From contig JAUMUE010000004.1 in the NCBI GenBank assembly GCA_030530845.1, positions 9,177 through 59,579 on the forward strand: a DNA stretch of 50,403 bases, written 5' to 3'. The notes under the pieces were generated by a model. The model had not been told where the DNA came from. It ran no database searches and saw only the letters and a list, made by a program, of their open reading frames with translations. The stretch is from Limosilactobacillus sp. (GTDB taxonomy: Bacteria > Bacillota > Bacilli > Lactobacillales > Lactobacillaceae). Within the stretch, counting starts at the first letter, position 1. Every line of letters starts with the position of its first letter. This document shows, one piece after another, positions 18,408 to 27,263 of this stretch. A program made the position numbers and the translations under genes.

Positions 18408-19581
18408 CTTTATCTCCCTTCTCGACATTTGCTACTAATGCAATTAAAAATGGATTATATACAATTTCAATAAAGTGTTGATCGATCATGGCGCTAATTG
18501 AAAACATCAGAATAACAGCTGGCAAAATATAACTGTTATTTCTGGTTTCCCTCATTGCCAGAACGACATTAGAGATAAGAAAAACCATACTTACCACTAT
18601 TCCGCATACAATAAACATCCTAAGGTATGCCGAATCAATAAAAAAGTACTGGTTAGGTGAATGCATCATCATGTTTAATCCTTTGTTTCCACCCCAACCG
18701 AACTCTTGTATTTTTTGGCCAAACAAATGAATTCCATATTCATTAAGTCCGCGATGGCTAAGCTGAAGCCTACCAGAGAGAATCCTATCAAATTTCAAAT
18801 ATATATGATTACTGGAATCATAAAAATAGGAAGAGTAGATAGCGACAAAAGCAAGCATTGGTATTGATCCCCAGTATGTCGTAGATACGCATGTTGAAAA
18901 AGGATCTTTATCTATCTGGGCTTTCTTTGCGATAGCTAAAACTGGAACAATTAATACAATCAGAATTGTATCTAACCTAACATCAGTAAAATACTTAACA
19001 AGATAAGCTATCACAAAAATCCCAATATACTGAGTTAAATTCAATTTTTTATAATAAGTGTAACAATATGCTAGCACTAAAGAAAAAACTAATGCCGCAC
19101 AATCAGTAGGATAATTTATGCCAAGAGCATACCTTGGTATTGCATTTCGGTAATAAACCAAATTATCAATAATTCCGACTAGCGAATATGCAATAACCAT
19201 TAGAAATAGCGAAAGCAAGATTTTGAAATATACTTCTATCAACTTTCTAAAATCTATTCCGCTTGCTGACATTACCAATACAGCCATAACAAACATCATG
19301 TTATAGCCTGATTTTCTCCAAGAAACGAATGCTAAAGATAAAACAAAAACAATCGTTAGCCACTCAGGCAGTTTGTGCTTATCTATCAAGAACAATTTAA
19401 ACATTGCCGGTAGCATAAAAAGGTCAATAGACCAATTCAAATATTTGGCTGGAATAGCCGAACTAAACGTAGTCATTAAAATGAAATCACAAAATATAAT
19501 GCCACAAAATGAAATCAAATAAAGGAGCTTTCCATTAATTGGTTGATTATTAAACAAATTAATCTGCTTCTTTAATTGCAC
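18391..19581 (-). CDS. Wzy-like polysaccharide polymerase
   Basis: Very hydrophobic 396-residue protein with about 10-12 membrane segments and a long extracytoplasmic loop near residues 240-310 (containing RILSGRLQLSHRGLNEYGI and FGWGGNKGLN). That layout is the O-antigen/capsule polymerase pattern. Primary sequence is poorly conserved in this family, so the call rests on topology and on its place between glycosyltransferases and the Wzz-like gene. It starts with GTG at 19581, nine bases after GGAGG. AT-rich relative to flanking housekeeping genes. Confidence 0.8.
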   Translation of the reverse strand: MQLKKQINLFNNQPINGKLLYLISFCGIIFCDFILMTTFSSAIPAKYLNWSIDLFMLPAMFKLFLIDKHKLPEWLTIVFVLSLAFVSWRKSGYNMMFVMAVLVMSASGIDFRKLIEVYFKILLSLFLMVIAYSLVGIIDNLVYYRNAIPRYALGINYPTDCAALVFSLVLAYCYTYYKKLNLTQYIGIFVIAYLVKYFTDVRLDTILIVLIVPVLAIAKKAQIDKDPFSTCVSTTYWGSIPMLAFVAIYSSYFYDSSNHIYLKFDRILSGRLQLSHRGLNEYGIHLFGQKIQEFGWGGNKGLNMMMHSPNQYFFIDSAYLRMFIVCGIVVSMVFLISNVVLAMRETRNNSYILPAVILMFSISAMIDQHFIEIVYNPFLIALVANVEKGDKDGKNY

Positions 19582-19600
19582 AAATTTTTTCCTCCTTAAT

Positions 19601-20581
19601 TTAAAAACTAAACCTATTTCTTAAAGTGAAAATAATACCTGCGATTAAGTTTAAACGCAACTTAATAAAAATAATGGCAATAAACTTAATTGATTTCATA
19701 TCAGCAAATCTAACATTGTTAATGCACTCTTTTATTAGGACGTTCTTTGTTATGGTTCTTAAATCACTAGTTTTTTCTAGAAAGTTCTTACTATTGCCTC
19801 GATCAAATATTCCATGAACACCAATAAGATTTAACTGCATTAGTCCATATAGATAATAGCTTGCTTTCAATTCTTGATAGTCACTGAACACAAACTTTCT
19901 GACTTTACTCAATGATAATAAATAATCCTCTGAAGTCTTATCATTGAATCTATGAACCGCTGAATCATTTGATAAAGTATAATTGTAAATTTCTTTCTTA
20001 TATCCACTAATACTATCACATAGGCGAAGAAACTGAACCATAAATAATGAATCCTCAGACAATCGTAACTTATCATCAAAACGAAGCCCATTTGATTTGA
20101 TTAGTTTAGTATCAAATACTTTCCCCCAAACTGTTAGATAATTCGTTGGGAACATCATCATTCTATTGGCCAGTCTTAAAAGATAATCGCCTGTAAACTT
20201 TTCATTTTTATCAAAAAGTCTAATGGTAGAATCATTAACTTTATATGAGTAAATGCTCAAATCACTTTTGCAATGTTCCAGAACATATTCAACGGTACCC
20301 GGACAAAAAAAGTCATCAGAATCTAAAAACATTAATCTATCACATTTAGATTCCTGAATCCCCTTATTTCTTGCATTGGAAACACCTTTTGAGGAAGTGT
20401 AAAGCTTGACGTTTGAGTGTTTCTCTGACAAAAGCTTAGCAACTTCAAAAGTATTATCCTCAGAACCGTTCTCCACAATAATGATTTCTGCATTATCATT
20501 ATCAATACTGTCCACTGCTCTTTCCAGCGTATCAGCACAATTGTAAGCTGGAATAATTATCGATATTAATTTCTCAGTCAA
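19601..20581 (-). CDS. GT2 family glycosyltransferase
   Basis: Cytosolic GT-A fold transferase of 326 residues. The N-terminal domain begins ISIIIPAYNCADTLERAVDS, with VENGSEDNTFEVA, then SNARNKGI and the metal-binding FLDSDDFF (DxD). These are GT2 hallmarks. The C-terminal part is basic and hydrophobic (IKFIAIIFIKLRLNLIAGI) and probably touches the membrane. Likely start is TTG at 20581 after a modest AGGT RBS. AT-rich. The sugar and linkage cannot be deduced from sequence. Confidence 0.88.
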   Translation of the reverse strand: MTEKLISIIIPAYNCADTLERAVDSIDNDNAEIIIVENGSEDNTFEVAKLLSEKHSNVKLYTSSKGVSNARNKGIQESKCDRLMFLDSDDFFCPGTVEYVLEHCKSDLSIYSYKVNDSTIRLFDKNEKFTGDYLLRLANRMMMFPTNYLTVWGKVFDTKLIKSNGLRFDDKLRLSEDSLFMVQFLRLCDSISGYKKEIYNYTLSNDSAVHRFNDKTSEDYLLSLSKVRKFVFSDYQELKASYYLYGLMQLNLIGVHGIFDRGNSKNFLEKTSDLRTITKNVLIKECINNVRFADMKSIKFIAIIFIKLRLNLIAGIIFTLRNRFSF

Positions 20582-20591
20582 TTTTTGATAC

Positions 20592-21506
20592 CTACTTATT
20601 CAGCAAAATTAAATACCAATCACCCAGTAATTGACGATACCTCGGGTAAACATGCCAATAACCGATAAGGTGAATCCCATACCTAAACTTCCTTGAATCA
20701 TAAAACTTAGTCCGCAACTCTAGCCATTTTTGAGTTTGAATAATAACTTTTTTTGCGTTTTCAAATCCAAACTTATCAACATAATTTTTCATTAAATCAT
20801 TGAAACAAACACTAGCAGCTAACCATTTTTTCTTTTCGTTTTGTGTCTTAAGCAGAAGCACTTCTTTAGCATAGGAACTATCGTTGTGTTTCCGCCATTT
20901 AATTGTAGGAACATTAAGAACATAGAGTGTTTGTGATAATTCAGCCATACGCCACAATAAAGTGTCATGACCGAATTCTTCTCTCCAATATTCTTTCGAC
21001 TGGTCTAATAATTGCTTACGGATACAATATACACAGCCCGGAGCATCCACACTCATGTAATTATTCTTCAAAGTAATTTTTTCTAACACATTTTTGTGAT
21101 TCCATGGTCCCAGCTTTGTTTTTCCATTATCGAAGAATTCAACATAATTTGATGCAAGAAGTTGTATTTCACTATTTTCTTCCATCACTTTAGTCATTCT
21201 TTCCAATTTATCGATCATCCAAATGTCGTCTTGATCGCAAGGAAATACGATGTCACCTCTTGAAGACCACATGCCCTCCATGAAGTTTCTTCTCCAACCC
21301 TTGTTTTGTTCATTTACCTTAAAGGTCCAATTATCTAAATGATGAGTATTGATGTAGTCGTTGACAATTTTTCCTGTATTGTCACTAGACCCATCATCAA
21401 AAATCAAGACTTCATCTGGTGATAATGTTTGGTTTCGCAATGAGTCAAGCTGATCTAATATATAGTTTTCACCATTGTAAGTAGATACAACTATTGAAGT
21501 TTTCAT
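20592..21506 (-). CDS. GT2 family glycosyltransferase, rhamnosyltransferase-like
   Basis: GT-A transferase of 304 residues with SIVVSTYNGENYILDQLDSL, IFDDGSSDNTGKI, GWRRNFMEG and the PCDQDDIW metal site. FDDGSSDNT plus DQDDIW is common in transferases that handle deoxysugars such as rhamnose. The complete dTDP-rhamnose pathway nearby makes that a reasonable but unproven guess. The gene ends 11 bases before the next transferase. AT-rich. Confidence 0.86.
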   Translation of the reverse strand: MKTSIVVSTYNGENYILDQLDSLRNQTLSPDEVLIFDDGSSDNTGKIVNDYINTHHLDNWTFKVNEQNKGWRRNFMEGMWSSRGDIVFPCDQDDIWMIDKLERMTKVMEENSEIQLLASNYVEFFDNGKTKLGPWNHKNVLEKITLKNNYMSVDAPGCVYCIRKQLLDQSKEYWREEFGHDTLLWRMAELSQTLYVLNVPTIKWRKHNDSSYAKEVLLLKTQNEKKKWLAASVCFNDLMKNYVDKFGFENAKKVIIQTQKWLELRTKFYDSRKFRYGIHLIGYWHVYPRYRQLLGDWYLILLNK

Positions 21507-21514
21507 AAAATACC

Positions 21515-22444
21515 CTACTTCTTTTCCTTCACAATATAGATTGGACGGTTTTTGGTTTGCATATATATCTTACCGATATAGCGACCAACTACACCCAAAC
21601 AGAATAATTGAATACCGCCGATAAGCAAGATGATGCAAACAAGTGATGCCCATCCAAACATGCTGCTATCTGGTTCGACAAAATGGCGAATGATCACAAA
21701 AATCATGCCGATGACAGCAATAAATGACGAAATCCCACCAATCCAAGTTGCAATTGATAATGGAGTTTCGGAGAAGTCGTAGATTCCATCAAATGCATAC
21801 TTGAACAGTTTCCAAGTTGACCAATCAGTAGTACCCGCTACACGTTCAACGTTCTTGTACGGAAGGTACTTAGTGTTGAAACCAACCCAGTTGAAGATCC
21901 CCTTTGAGAAACGATTATACTCGGTCAAAGAAAGAACTGCATCAACCATTTGGCGCGTCATCATACGGTAGTCGCGGGCACCAGAGACAATCTTGGTGTC
22001 AGAGATTTTGTTAATGACATTGTAGAATTGGTCAGAAAGGAAGGACTTAATCTTTGCTTCACCTTTGCGATCAGTACGACGCATACCAACACAATCGTAT
22101 TCGCCGCTCGTGATTGATTGGTACATTTCTGGAAGGTATTCAGGTGGATCTTGCAGGTCAACATCCATCACTACCACATAATCACCTGTAGTGGCTTCGA
22201 GACCTGCGTACAAAGCAGATTCCTTACCGAAATTACGTGAGAAGGAAACGTAATGAACACGCTCGGAATCTTGCTCGTGTAATTTTCTTAATTCTTCTAA
22301 TGTATTGTCAGCTGAACCATCGTTGACGAACCAATATTCCACTTCTAGTGGCATGTCTTTTACGACCTTCTCAACTGCCGGGTAAAACAATGGAATTGAC
22401 TCTTCTTCGTTGTAACATGGCACAACAATCGAAAGCTTACTCAT
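21515..22444 (-). CDS. GtrB-like undecaprenyl-phosphate glycosyltransferase
   Basis: Membrane-bound GT2 enzyme of 309 residues that would load a sugar onto undecaprenyl phosphate. It has LSIVVPCYNEEESIPLFY, FVNDGSADNT, FSRNFGKESALYAGLE and VMDVDLQDPPE. Two C-terminal membrane segments (about residues 228-250 and 262-290) are followed by YIGKIYMQTKNRPIYIV. This is the GtrB/DPM1-like layout. ATG 22444 follows GGGGG; the longer frame to 22462 has no RBS. GtrB proteins act with a GtrA flippase and a GT-C transferase. A gtrA gene lies at 30435 and GT-C-like genes at 42.7-46.2 kb. Confidence 0.9.
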   Translation of the reverse strand: MSKLSIVVPCYNEEESIPLFYPAVEKVVKDMPLEVEYWFVNDGSADNTLEELRKLHEQDSERVHYVSFSRNFGKESALYAGLEATTGDYVVVMDVDLQDPPEYLPEMYQSITSGEYDCVGMRRTDRKGEAKIKSFLSDQFYNVINKISDTKIVSGARDYRMMTRQMVDAVLSLTEYNRFSKGIFNWVGFNTKYLPYKNVERVAGTTDWSTWKLFKYAFDGIYDFSETPLSIATWIGGISSFIAVIGMIFVIIRHFVEPDSSMFGWASLVCIILLIGGIQLFCLGVVGRYIGKIYMQTKNRPIYIVKEKK

Positions 22445-22462
22445 AGCTATATCCCCCATCAA

Positions 22463-23224
22463 TTAAGCATGACCAGTAATCTTACGAAGGACAAATTTAC
22501 CGCCCTTCTTGATCCAGTTAGTGTGTTCCATAAATACGTACTTAACTTCTTTTGTAGCGTATTGTGGATTCTTGTCCAACCAAACATCAAGCAATAATTC
22601 ACTCAAGAAACCGTAGACACGCTTTTCGTATGTAGAATAATCACTAATGTCAGTGCGCTTTTCAACTTCTGCCAAGATGTCGTACATCCAGGTGCAGTAT
22701 TCATCTAAAGGTTGCTTCTTCATAATGAACATGTTAAACATGTGTGCCCATGTACGTTTCATTACCTTTTCAAATGATGGCATGTATTCTGGGTACTTTT
22801 CCTTCACAACTTCACGCATGATGTCGAAAGGTTCATTGTGATGAGCGTGACGGTAATGAGATTCATTGGTTTCAATGTAATAACGACGCTTGGAAGGAAG
22901 GATAATATCGTAATCTTCAAGCAGTGATTCTACTTGTGCTTCGGATAAGACTGCATCCAAATCCTTACGGTGGTTAGTACTCAAGTAACGACGGTAATGA
23001 ACCAGTCCCATGGCGTCTAAATCAAGGTTCTTCCATCCCCAGTAAATTGCAGTCAACTCATTGTAGGTTGCATTCTTCTTGGACATGTTGTCACCAGTGT
23101 TATCGCCTTGAAACGTTTGGTTAACATCCGGATGAAGGTCCTTACCCACAAACACAGGCAGGTATAAATCATCCTGAGGCATTTCATAATTCTTATGTAC
23201 GGCAACTAGTACTTTTACTTTCAC
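22463..23224 (-). CDS. DUF4422 glycosyltransferase, cluster copy
   Basis: Protein of 253 residues with the DUF4422 blocks: VLVAVHKNYEMP, QGDNTGDNMSKKNATYNELT, IYWGWKNLDLDAMGLVHYRRYLS, HYRHAHHNEPFD and YEKRVYGFLSELLLDVWL. These are putative cytosolic exopolysaccharide glycosyltransferases. The start is GTG at 23224 behind GGAG; the frame open to 23281 overlaps the upstream gene and has no RBS. This gene and the GtrB-like gene use codons like the housekeeping genes, unlike the AT-rich genes that follow them. It is a paralogue of the gene at 3338-4123. Confidence 0.9.
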   Translation of the reverse strand: MKVKVLVAVHKNYEMPQDDLYLPVFVGKDLHPDVNQTFQGDNTGDNMSKKNATYNELTAIYWGWKNLDLDAMGLVHYRRYLSTNHRKDLDAVLSEAQVESLLEDYDIILPSKRRYYIETNESHYRHAHHNEPFDIMREVVKEKYPEYMPSFEKVMKRTWAHMFNMFIMKKQPLDEYCTWMYDILAEVEKRTDISDYSTYEKRVYGFLSELLLDVWLDKNPQYATKEVKYVFMEHTNWIKKGGKFVLRKITGHA

Positions 23225-23234
23225 AATAGTCTCC

Positions 23235-24188
23235 TTAGTTTTGTCTGCGTTTTCTTTGGATCTGGAATAACGAAATGGCAAGTGGTGCGGATGCCTTAAA
23301 CAAACCCATCGTTACCTTATACCGCATTCCAATATTTTTAGGAATCTTGTTGTTTTTCAAGACGCCGTATGCAGATTGATATAAAGATAAGTTATGGCTT
23401 TTCGGACAGAAAGTCATATATCTTAGTGCTTTTATGATTAATTCGTTTTTTGATTTGTTGTAAACATCTGGATATGAGTCTTTGAAGAATTCGAATTGAT
23501 TATAGAGCGATTCGAATTGATCAGAAATCGTCTTCTCGTTCATGTTCGAAACAATACTTTCACCAGTGTTTACGTAATAGTAATTAGATTTGTTGATGAA
23601 GGAAATTTTTCCTGCTTTTTCAAATAACCTATAAGTAGTATAAGAGTCCTCATAGTACTTTGCACGCGGATATTTGATCTCGTCAAACAAACTTAATTTG
23701 TAAATCTTATTCCAAGCATAACTATAAAGAATCGTTGACTCCATAGCCATTTCCTTACTAATCAAACCGTCATCAAGGTCAAAGATTTTATGTTCGTGCG
23801 CTTTTTGTCCATCGACTCGATAATACCCAAAAATTGCCACATCAGAGTTGAATTTTTGAACGTTCTCGATGGCGTCCTTGCAGTAGTCAGCGGGAACATA
23901 GTCATCACTGTCAACGAACATAATGTAAGGGCCTTTAGCAATCCTGATACCAGTATTACGTGCTTCTGATAGGCCTTGGTTTGTCTGAGAAACAACAGTT
24001 ATGCGATCATCCTTTGCGGCATATTGATTACATATTTCAAGTGAGTTGTCAGTAGATCCGTCGTTTACAAGGATAATTTCAATGTTCTTGTAGCTCTGGT
24101 TAATGATGCTTTCAATACACTTTGCGAAATACTTAGCGACATTGTAAACAGGAATTACAACGCTTATTGCACTTTCTTCTTGTTTCAC
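23235..24188 (-). CDS. GT2 family glycosyltransferase
   Basis: GT-A transferase of 317 residues: ISVVIPVYNVAKYFAKCIES, ILVNDGSTDNSLEI, QTNQGLSEARNTGI and FVDSDDYVP, the classic EpsJ/CpsI-like pattern. Start is GTG 24188 with a weak RBS (GGTGGT), 18 bases after the priming transferase gene, so it probably adds an early sugar of the repeat unit. Specificity unknown. The C-terminus is basic (FQIQRKRRQN). Confidence 0.9.
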   Translation of the reverse strand: MKQEESAISVVIPVYNVAKYFAKCIESIINQSYKNIEIILVNDGSTDNSLEICNQYAAKDDRITVVSQTNQGLSEARNTGIRIAKGPYIMFVDSDDYVPADYCKDAIENVQKFNSDVAIFGYYRVDGQKAHEHKIFDLDDGLISKEMAMESTILYSYAWNKIYKLSLFDEIKYPRAKYYEDSYTTYRLFEKAGKISFINKSNYYYVNTGESIVSNMNEKTISDQFESLYNQFEFFKDSYPDVYNKSKNELIIKALRYMTFCPKSHNLSLYQSAYGVLKNNKIPKNIGMRYKVTMGLFKASAPLAISLFQIQRKRRQN

Positions 24189-24206
24189 TATTTACCACCG
24201 TTTTCG

Positions 24207-24860
24207 TTAATATGCCCCATTTGGCACAAACATTATTTTTACTGTCTTAAACATAATCACCAAATCTAACCATACCGACCTCTTCTGAATATAGGTCAGG
24301 TCCAGCTCGACCATTTCGTCAAAATCAACGTCATTACGACCACCGACTTGCCACATCCCCGTCGCCCCGGGCTTTACCATCAGGCGTTGTTTATCGTAGT
24401 CAGTGTACTGTTCGACTTCGCTAGTCAGCGGTGGACGTGGGCCGACGATGCTCATGGAACCGCCAACGACATTGATCAGCTGTGGCAGTTCGTCCAGGCT
24501 GTACTTCCGAATAAAACGGCCCACCTTTGTGATTCGGGGGTCGTTTTTCATTTTAAACATCGCACCTTCAACTTCATTTTGTTCCTTGAGTTGGGCCAAC
24601 AGCTCGTCAGCATTTGTGACCATTGAGCGGAACTTATACATCTTGAAGAGCTTGCCATCCTTGCCGACCCGAGTCTGTGAATAAAAAACCGGGCCTTTAG
24701 GATCATTAATCTTAATTGCGATTGCGATAATCAGAAAAATTGGACTGAGAACAATCACCGCACATGTGGAGGCGACGGCATCAAACAAGCGCTTGACGAT
24801 TCGGTAGCCGTATTGGCGGTTTAACTGTTCTTCATTGATATGAATACTCTTGTTTTTCAT
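24207..24860 (-). CDS. Priming sugar-phosphate transferase (WcaJ/EpsE-like)
   Basis: Starts repeat-unit synthesis by moving a sugar phosphate to undecaprenyl phosphate at the inner membrane face. The 217-residue protein has a hydrophobic segment at residues 30-50, then the bacterial sugar transferase domain: KGPVFYSQTRVGKDGKLFKMYKFRS (residues 55-80), the RKYSLDELPQLINV block with the catalytic Asp-Glu, GSMSIVGPRPPL, KPGATGMWQV and GRNDVDFDEMVELDL. Family evidence points to galactose or glucose phosphate. First gene of the minus-strand cluster operon running to 17790. Confidence 0.95.
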   Translation of the reverse strand: MKNKSIHINEEQLNRQYGYRIVKRLFDAVASTCAVIVLSPIFLIIAIAIKINDPKGPVFYSQTRVGKDGKLFKMYKFRSMVTNADELLAQLKEQNEVEGAMFKMKNDPRITKVGRFIRKYSLDELPQLINVVGGSMSIVGPRPPLTSEVEQYTDYDKQRLMVKPGATGMWQVGGRNDVDFDEMVELDLTYIQKRSVWLDLVIMFKTVKIMFVPNGAY

Positions 24861-24922
24861 GTTTCCATTCTCTTTTTAAAATAAAATAACGTATCTAATT
24901 AATAATACCAGTAAATACGTAC

Positions 24923-25723
24923 TTATGAAAGGCTTTCATCATTTTCTTCTAGCCAATGTTGTACGGCATCGAGGTCGAATCCCTTCCGAAACATTGCTTG
25001 CTTGAACCGACGCTGGCGATCCATCCCCGCATACCGGCGATACCTGTGCCAGATCTTCTCCGCCTGTTCCTTTAACAAGTCCTCCTGCTGCTCAGGGTCC
25101 TCCTCGGGCACGACGTCATATTTGATCTGCTCAAAGACATCCCCGCCATACCCTTTCGTCATCAGGCCTTGACGCACTTTTTGTTCCTGCATAAAGGTCG
25201 GTTGCTTGGCGTAACGCTTGAAGAGCTTGGTGGCCAACTTACTGGCGTGCTCACGGATATCGTCCTCGGAAAACTCCTCTAGAGCTGCCTCAATGTCGTT
25301 TTCACCAACCTTCTTCAGACGTAACTGCTGGCGAATCACACCGGGCCCCTTCAGACTCGTCGCTACCATAGTCCGTACGAAGGCAATTGCGTACTGTCGG
25401 TCATCGACAAGTCGTTGTTCACGGAGCTTGGCCATGATTGGTGGGACGAATTCTTCCGGAGTCTCCAGGTCCTTCAGTTTCTTGAGCACTTCACTTTCCG
25501 AACGCATCTGGTATGAAAGGTAATCGAGAATCTTCGAGTAGGCCTGGGCTTGCTGGTCAGCGGTGGTAATCTCTTTGATCTGCTCATCATCGATTTCCAT
25601 CCCCTTGACCAGACGAAACTTGATCACCACACTCTCGGCGACCGGGAAGGCATACTTATCATCCAAGTAGATATTATAGCGACCCGGGCGTTTTTGGACC
25701 TCGATTTTAGAAATTTTTGGCAT
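24923..25723 (-). CDS. recX: Recombination regulator RecX
   Basis: RecX binds the RecA filament and limits recombinase activity. The 266-residue protein has the usual lactobacillar form: N-terminal ISKIEVQKRPGRYNIYLDD, three-helix repeats with YLSYQMRSESEVLKKL, RLVDDRQYAIAFVR, GPGVIRQQL and RQGLMTKGYG, then a long charged C-terminal extension with QRRFKQAMFRKGFD. RBS GGGAG precedes the ATG. recA is not in the window. GC content is clearly higher than in the adjoining polysaccharide genes, marking the edge of that cluster. Confidence 0.94.
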   Translation of the reverse strand: MPKISKIEVQKRPGRYNIYLDDKYAFPVAESVVIKFRLVKGMEIDDEQIKEITTADQQAQAYSKILDYLSYQMRSESEVLKKLKDLETPEEFVPPIMAKLREQRLVDDRQYAIAFVRTMVATSLKGPGVIRQQLRLKKVGENDIEAALEEFSEDDIREHASKLATKLFKRYAKQPTFMQEQKVRQGLMTKGYGGDVFEQIKYDVVPEEDPEQQEDLLKEQAEKIWHRYRRYAGMDRQRRFKQAMFRKGFDLDAVQHWLEENDESLS

Positions 25724-25822
25724 TTTTAAAATTCTCCCTTCATTTTTTCGTCGCTGATTCGTCTTTATAAGTGTAAGCAGTGATCACAGCTTAACAAAAT
25801 AAAAGATAAAGGAGTGCTCACA

Positions 25823-26026
25823 ATGAGTAATGAACGCAAATTCGTATCAGCAAAGTTACAGTTAACCCTGAAAGGTGAAAATGATAGTAAGGGGACCAGC
25901 CATACTTTCAACAACCTTGCCGCAAACTTAACTTCAGATCAAATCTTCTTATTCCGTGAAGCAATCGTCAAGTTGGCTAATACGCCATGCGAAACTACGC
26001 AAGTCATCACTACCGAACAATACTAA
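25823..26026 (+). CDS. DUF1659 family small protein
   Basis: Product of 67 residues beginning MSNERKFVSAKLQLTLKGEN and ending in ETTQVITTEQY. It matches the pattern of DUF1659, small cytosolic proteins of unknown function in Firmicutes. ATG 25823 follows GGAG by eight bases; an in-frame upstream ATG at 25814 overlaps the RBS. The DUF2922 gene is 21 bases downstream, forming a two-gene operon with a terminator. Confidence 0.82.
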   Translation: MSNERKFVSAKLQLTLKGENDSKGTSHTFNNLAANLTSDQIFLFREAIVKLANTPCETTQVITTEQY

Positions 26027-26047
26027 TTCGAAAGGAAGTCATAATCT

Positions 26048-26278
26048 ATGAAGACTCTTAATCTTACTTTCAAAGGAAGCCTTGGCAAGAAGCACGTCAT
26101 GAAGTTGAACTACGCTAGCGAAAACTTGTCCGCCGAAACTGTCCGTCAAGCTATGAAGGACATGGCATCCTCACAGGCATTTGCGAATGACACCGAAATC
26201 TTGTACGTCACCCCACTATCCGCTAAGTATACGGAAACCGTGACTACACCACTTTTTGACGATTCTGACGCTGAATAA
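26048..26278 (+). CDS. DUF2922 family small protein
   Basis: Product of 76 residues: KTLNLTFKGSLGKKHVMKL, then LSAETVRQAMKDMASSQAF and ILYVTPLSAKYTETVTTPLF, with an acidic end (DDSDAE). This is the DUF2922 pattern, function unknown. RBS AAAGGAAG precedes ATG. Its layout (LxLTxKG, then an amphipathic helix, then a Thr-rich end) mirrors the DUF1659 protein encoded before it, so the two may be distant paralogues that act together. Confidence 0.85.
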   Translation: MKTLNLTFKGSLGKKHVMKLNYASENLSAETVRQAMKDMASSQAFANDTEILYVTPLSAKYTETVTTPLFDDSDAE

Positions 26279-26287
26279 TTAATACAA

Positions 26288-26317
26288 GAGGTTACTGCAT
26301 AGTAGCCTCTTTTTTTG
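26288..26317 (+). terminator. Terminator of the DUF1659-DUF2922 pair
   Basis: GAGGTTACT / AGTAGCCTC stem with GCAT loop and seven T residues, ten bases after the DUF2922 stop. Confidence 0.9.
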
Positions 26318-26328
26318 TATATACGTAA

Positions 26329-27228
26329 TTATTCATTTTTATTTTTGAAGAATTTTTCTTTTTCGATTAGCTGCCAGAAGTGTTCACGCTCGATCAGTTC
26401 GCCTTCGAATGCTTCTTGCAGGCTGGCATTAATCACCGCACCGAACATAATGATGTATCCGGAAAAATCTAGCCAGATCATCATGGCGATGAAGGCCCCA
26501 ATCGTCCGATATGATGTCACACCGTTTCTGAAGAAGAAGGTGTAGTAAGAAAACAGACGGGAGAGCCCCATCCACAGTAAGGCGGCCAAGAAAGAACCTG
26601 TCAATGCGTATCGCAGCCGGACCTTGGCATACGGAACGAAGAAGTACAGCAAGGTCAAAGCGGCGAAGAGGACGAACAAGGTCACGGGCCACCGCAGAGA
26701 ACTAAAGAGTGTGATATAGTGCCGGTTAAACTTCAGCAGTGGTTGCACTTCTTCCAGGAATTGTTCACCGAAACCGTAAAGGAAGATGATGATGAAGACC
26801 AGTGCCATCACGACGATCATCCAGATAAAGGACACAACCCGGTTGATAACAGGGTTCTGGTTCTTCGCAACGTCATAGGTCAAATTAACGGAACGTTGGA
26901 AAGCAGCAACGGCTTGGCTAGTCGACCAGAGTGCAATCAATGCCCCAGTCGTCAGAAGCCCCCCACTCCCCTTGTGCAAGAAGTCATAGATCAGCGGTCT
27001 GATGAAATCGTACACTGATTCCGGTACCGCAGTCTGTAGGTAAGCCAGAACAGTATTAGCATTCAGCCCCATCATTGGCAAGAGGTTCCCCACTACCAGA
27101 ACTGCTGGAAAAATCGACAAGAGTGTGTAATAGGCCAATGTCGCCGCAGAACTGGACAGCTGAGCCATTGCGAACCGCCGCATCAGGATCTGGAAGAAGT
27201 TTTTAATTTTTGCAGATTCTTTTTGCAC
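26329..27228 (-). CDS. YihY/BrkB family membrane protein
   Basis: Integral membrane protein of 299 residues with about six membrane segments and family motifs: LSSSAATLAYYTLLSIFPAV, GLLTTGALIALWSTSQAV, NPVINRVVSF, the AALLWMGLSRLFSYYTFFF stretch and YRTIGAFIAMMIWLDFSGY. The family was once called ribonuclease BN in error; its role is not established. The start is GTG at 27228, seven bases after GGAG. It is convergent with the DUF2922 gene. Confidence 0.9.
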   Translation of the reverse strand: MQKESAKIKNFFQILMRRFAMAQLSSSAATLAYYTLLSIFPAVLVVGNLLPMMGLNANTVLAYLQTAVPESVYDFIRPLIYDFLHKGSGGLLTTGALIALWSTSQAVAAFQRSVNLTYDVAKNQNPVINRVVSFIWMIVVMALVFIIIFLYGFGEQFLEEVQPLLKFNRHYITLFSSLRWPVTLFVLFAALTLLYFFVPYAKVRLRYALTGSFLAALLWMGLSRLFSYYTFFFRNGVTSYRTIGAFIAMMIWLDFSGYIIMFGAVINASLQEAFEGELIEREHFWQLIEKEKFFKNKNE

Positions 27229-27263
27229 GTTTTTTCTCCTCTAGTAACAATAGAGCCATTATA

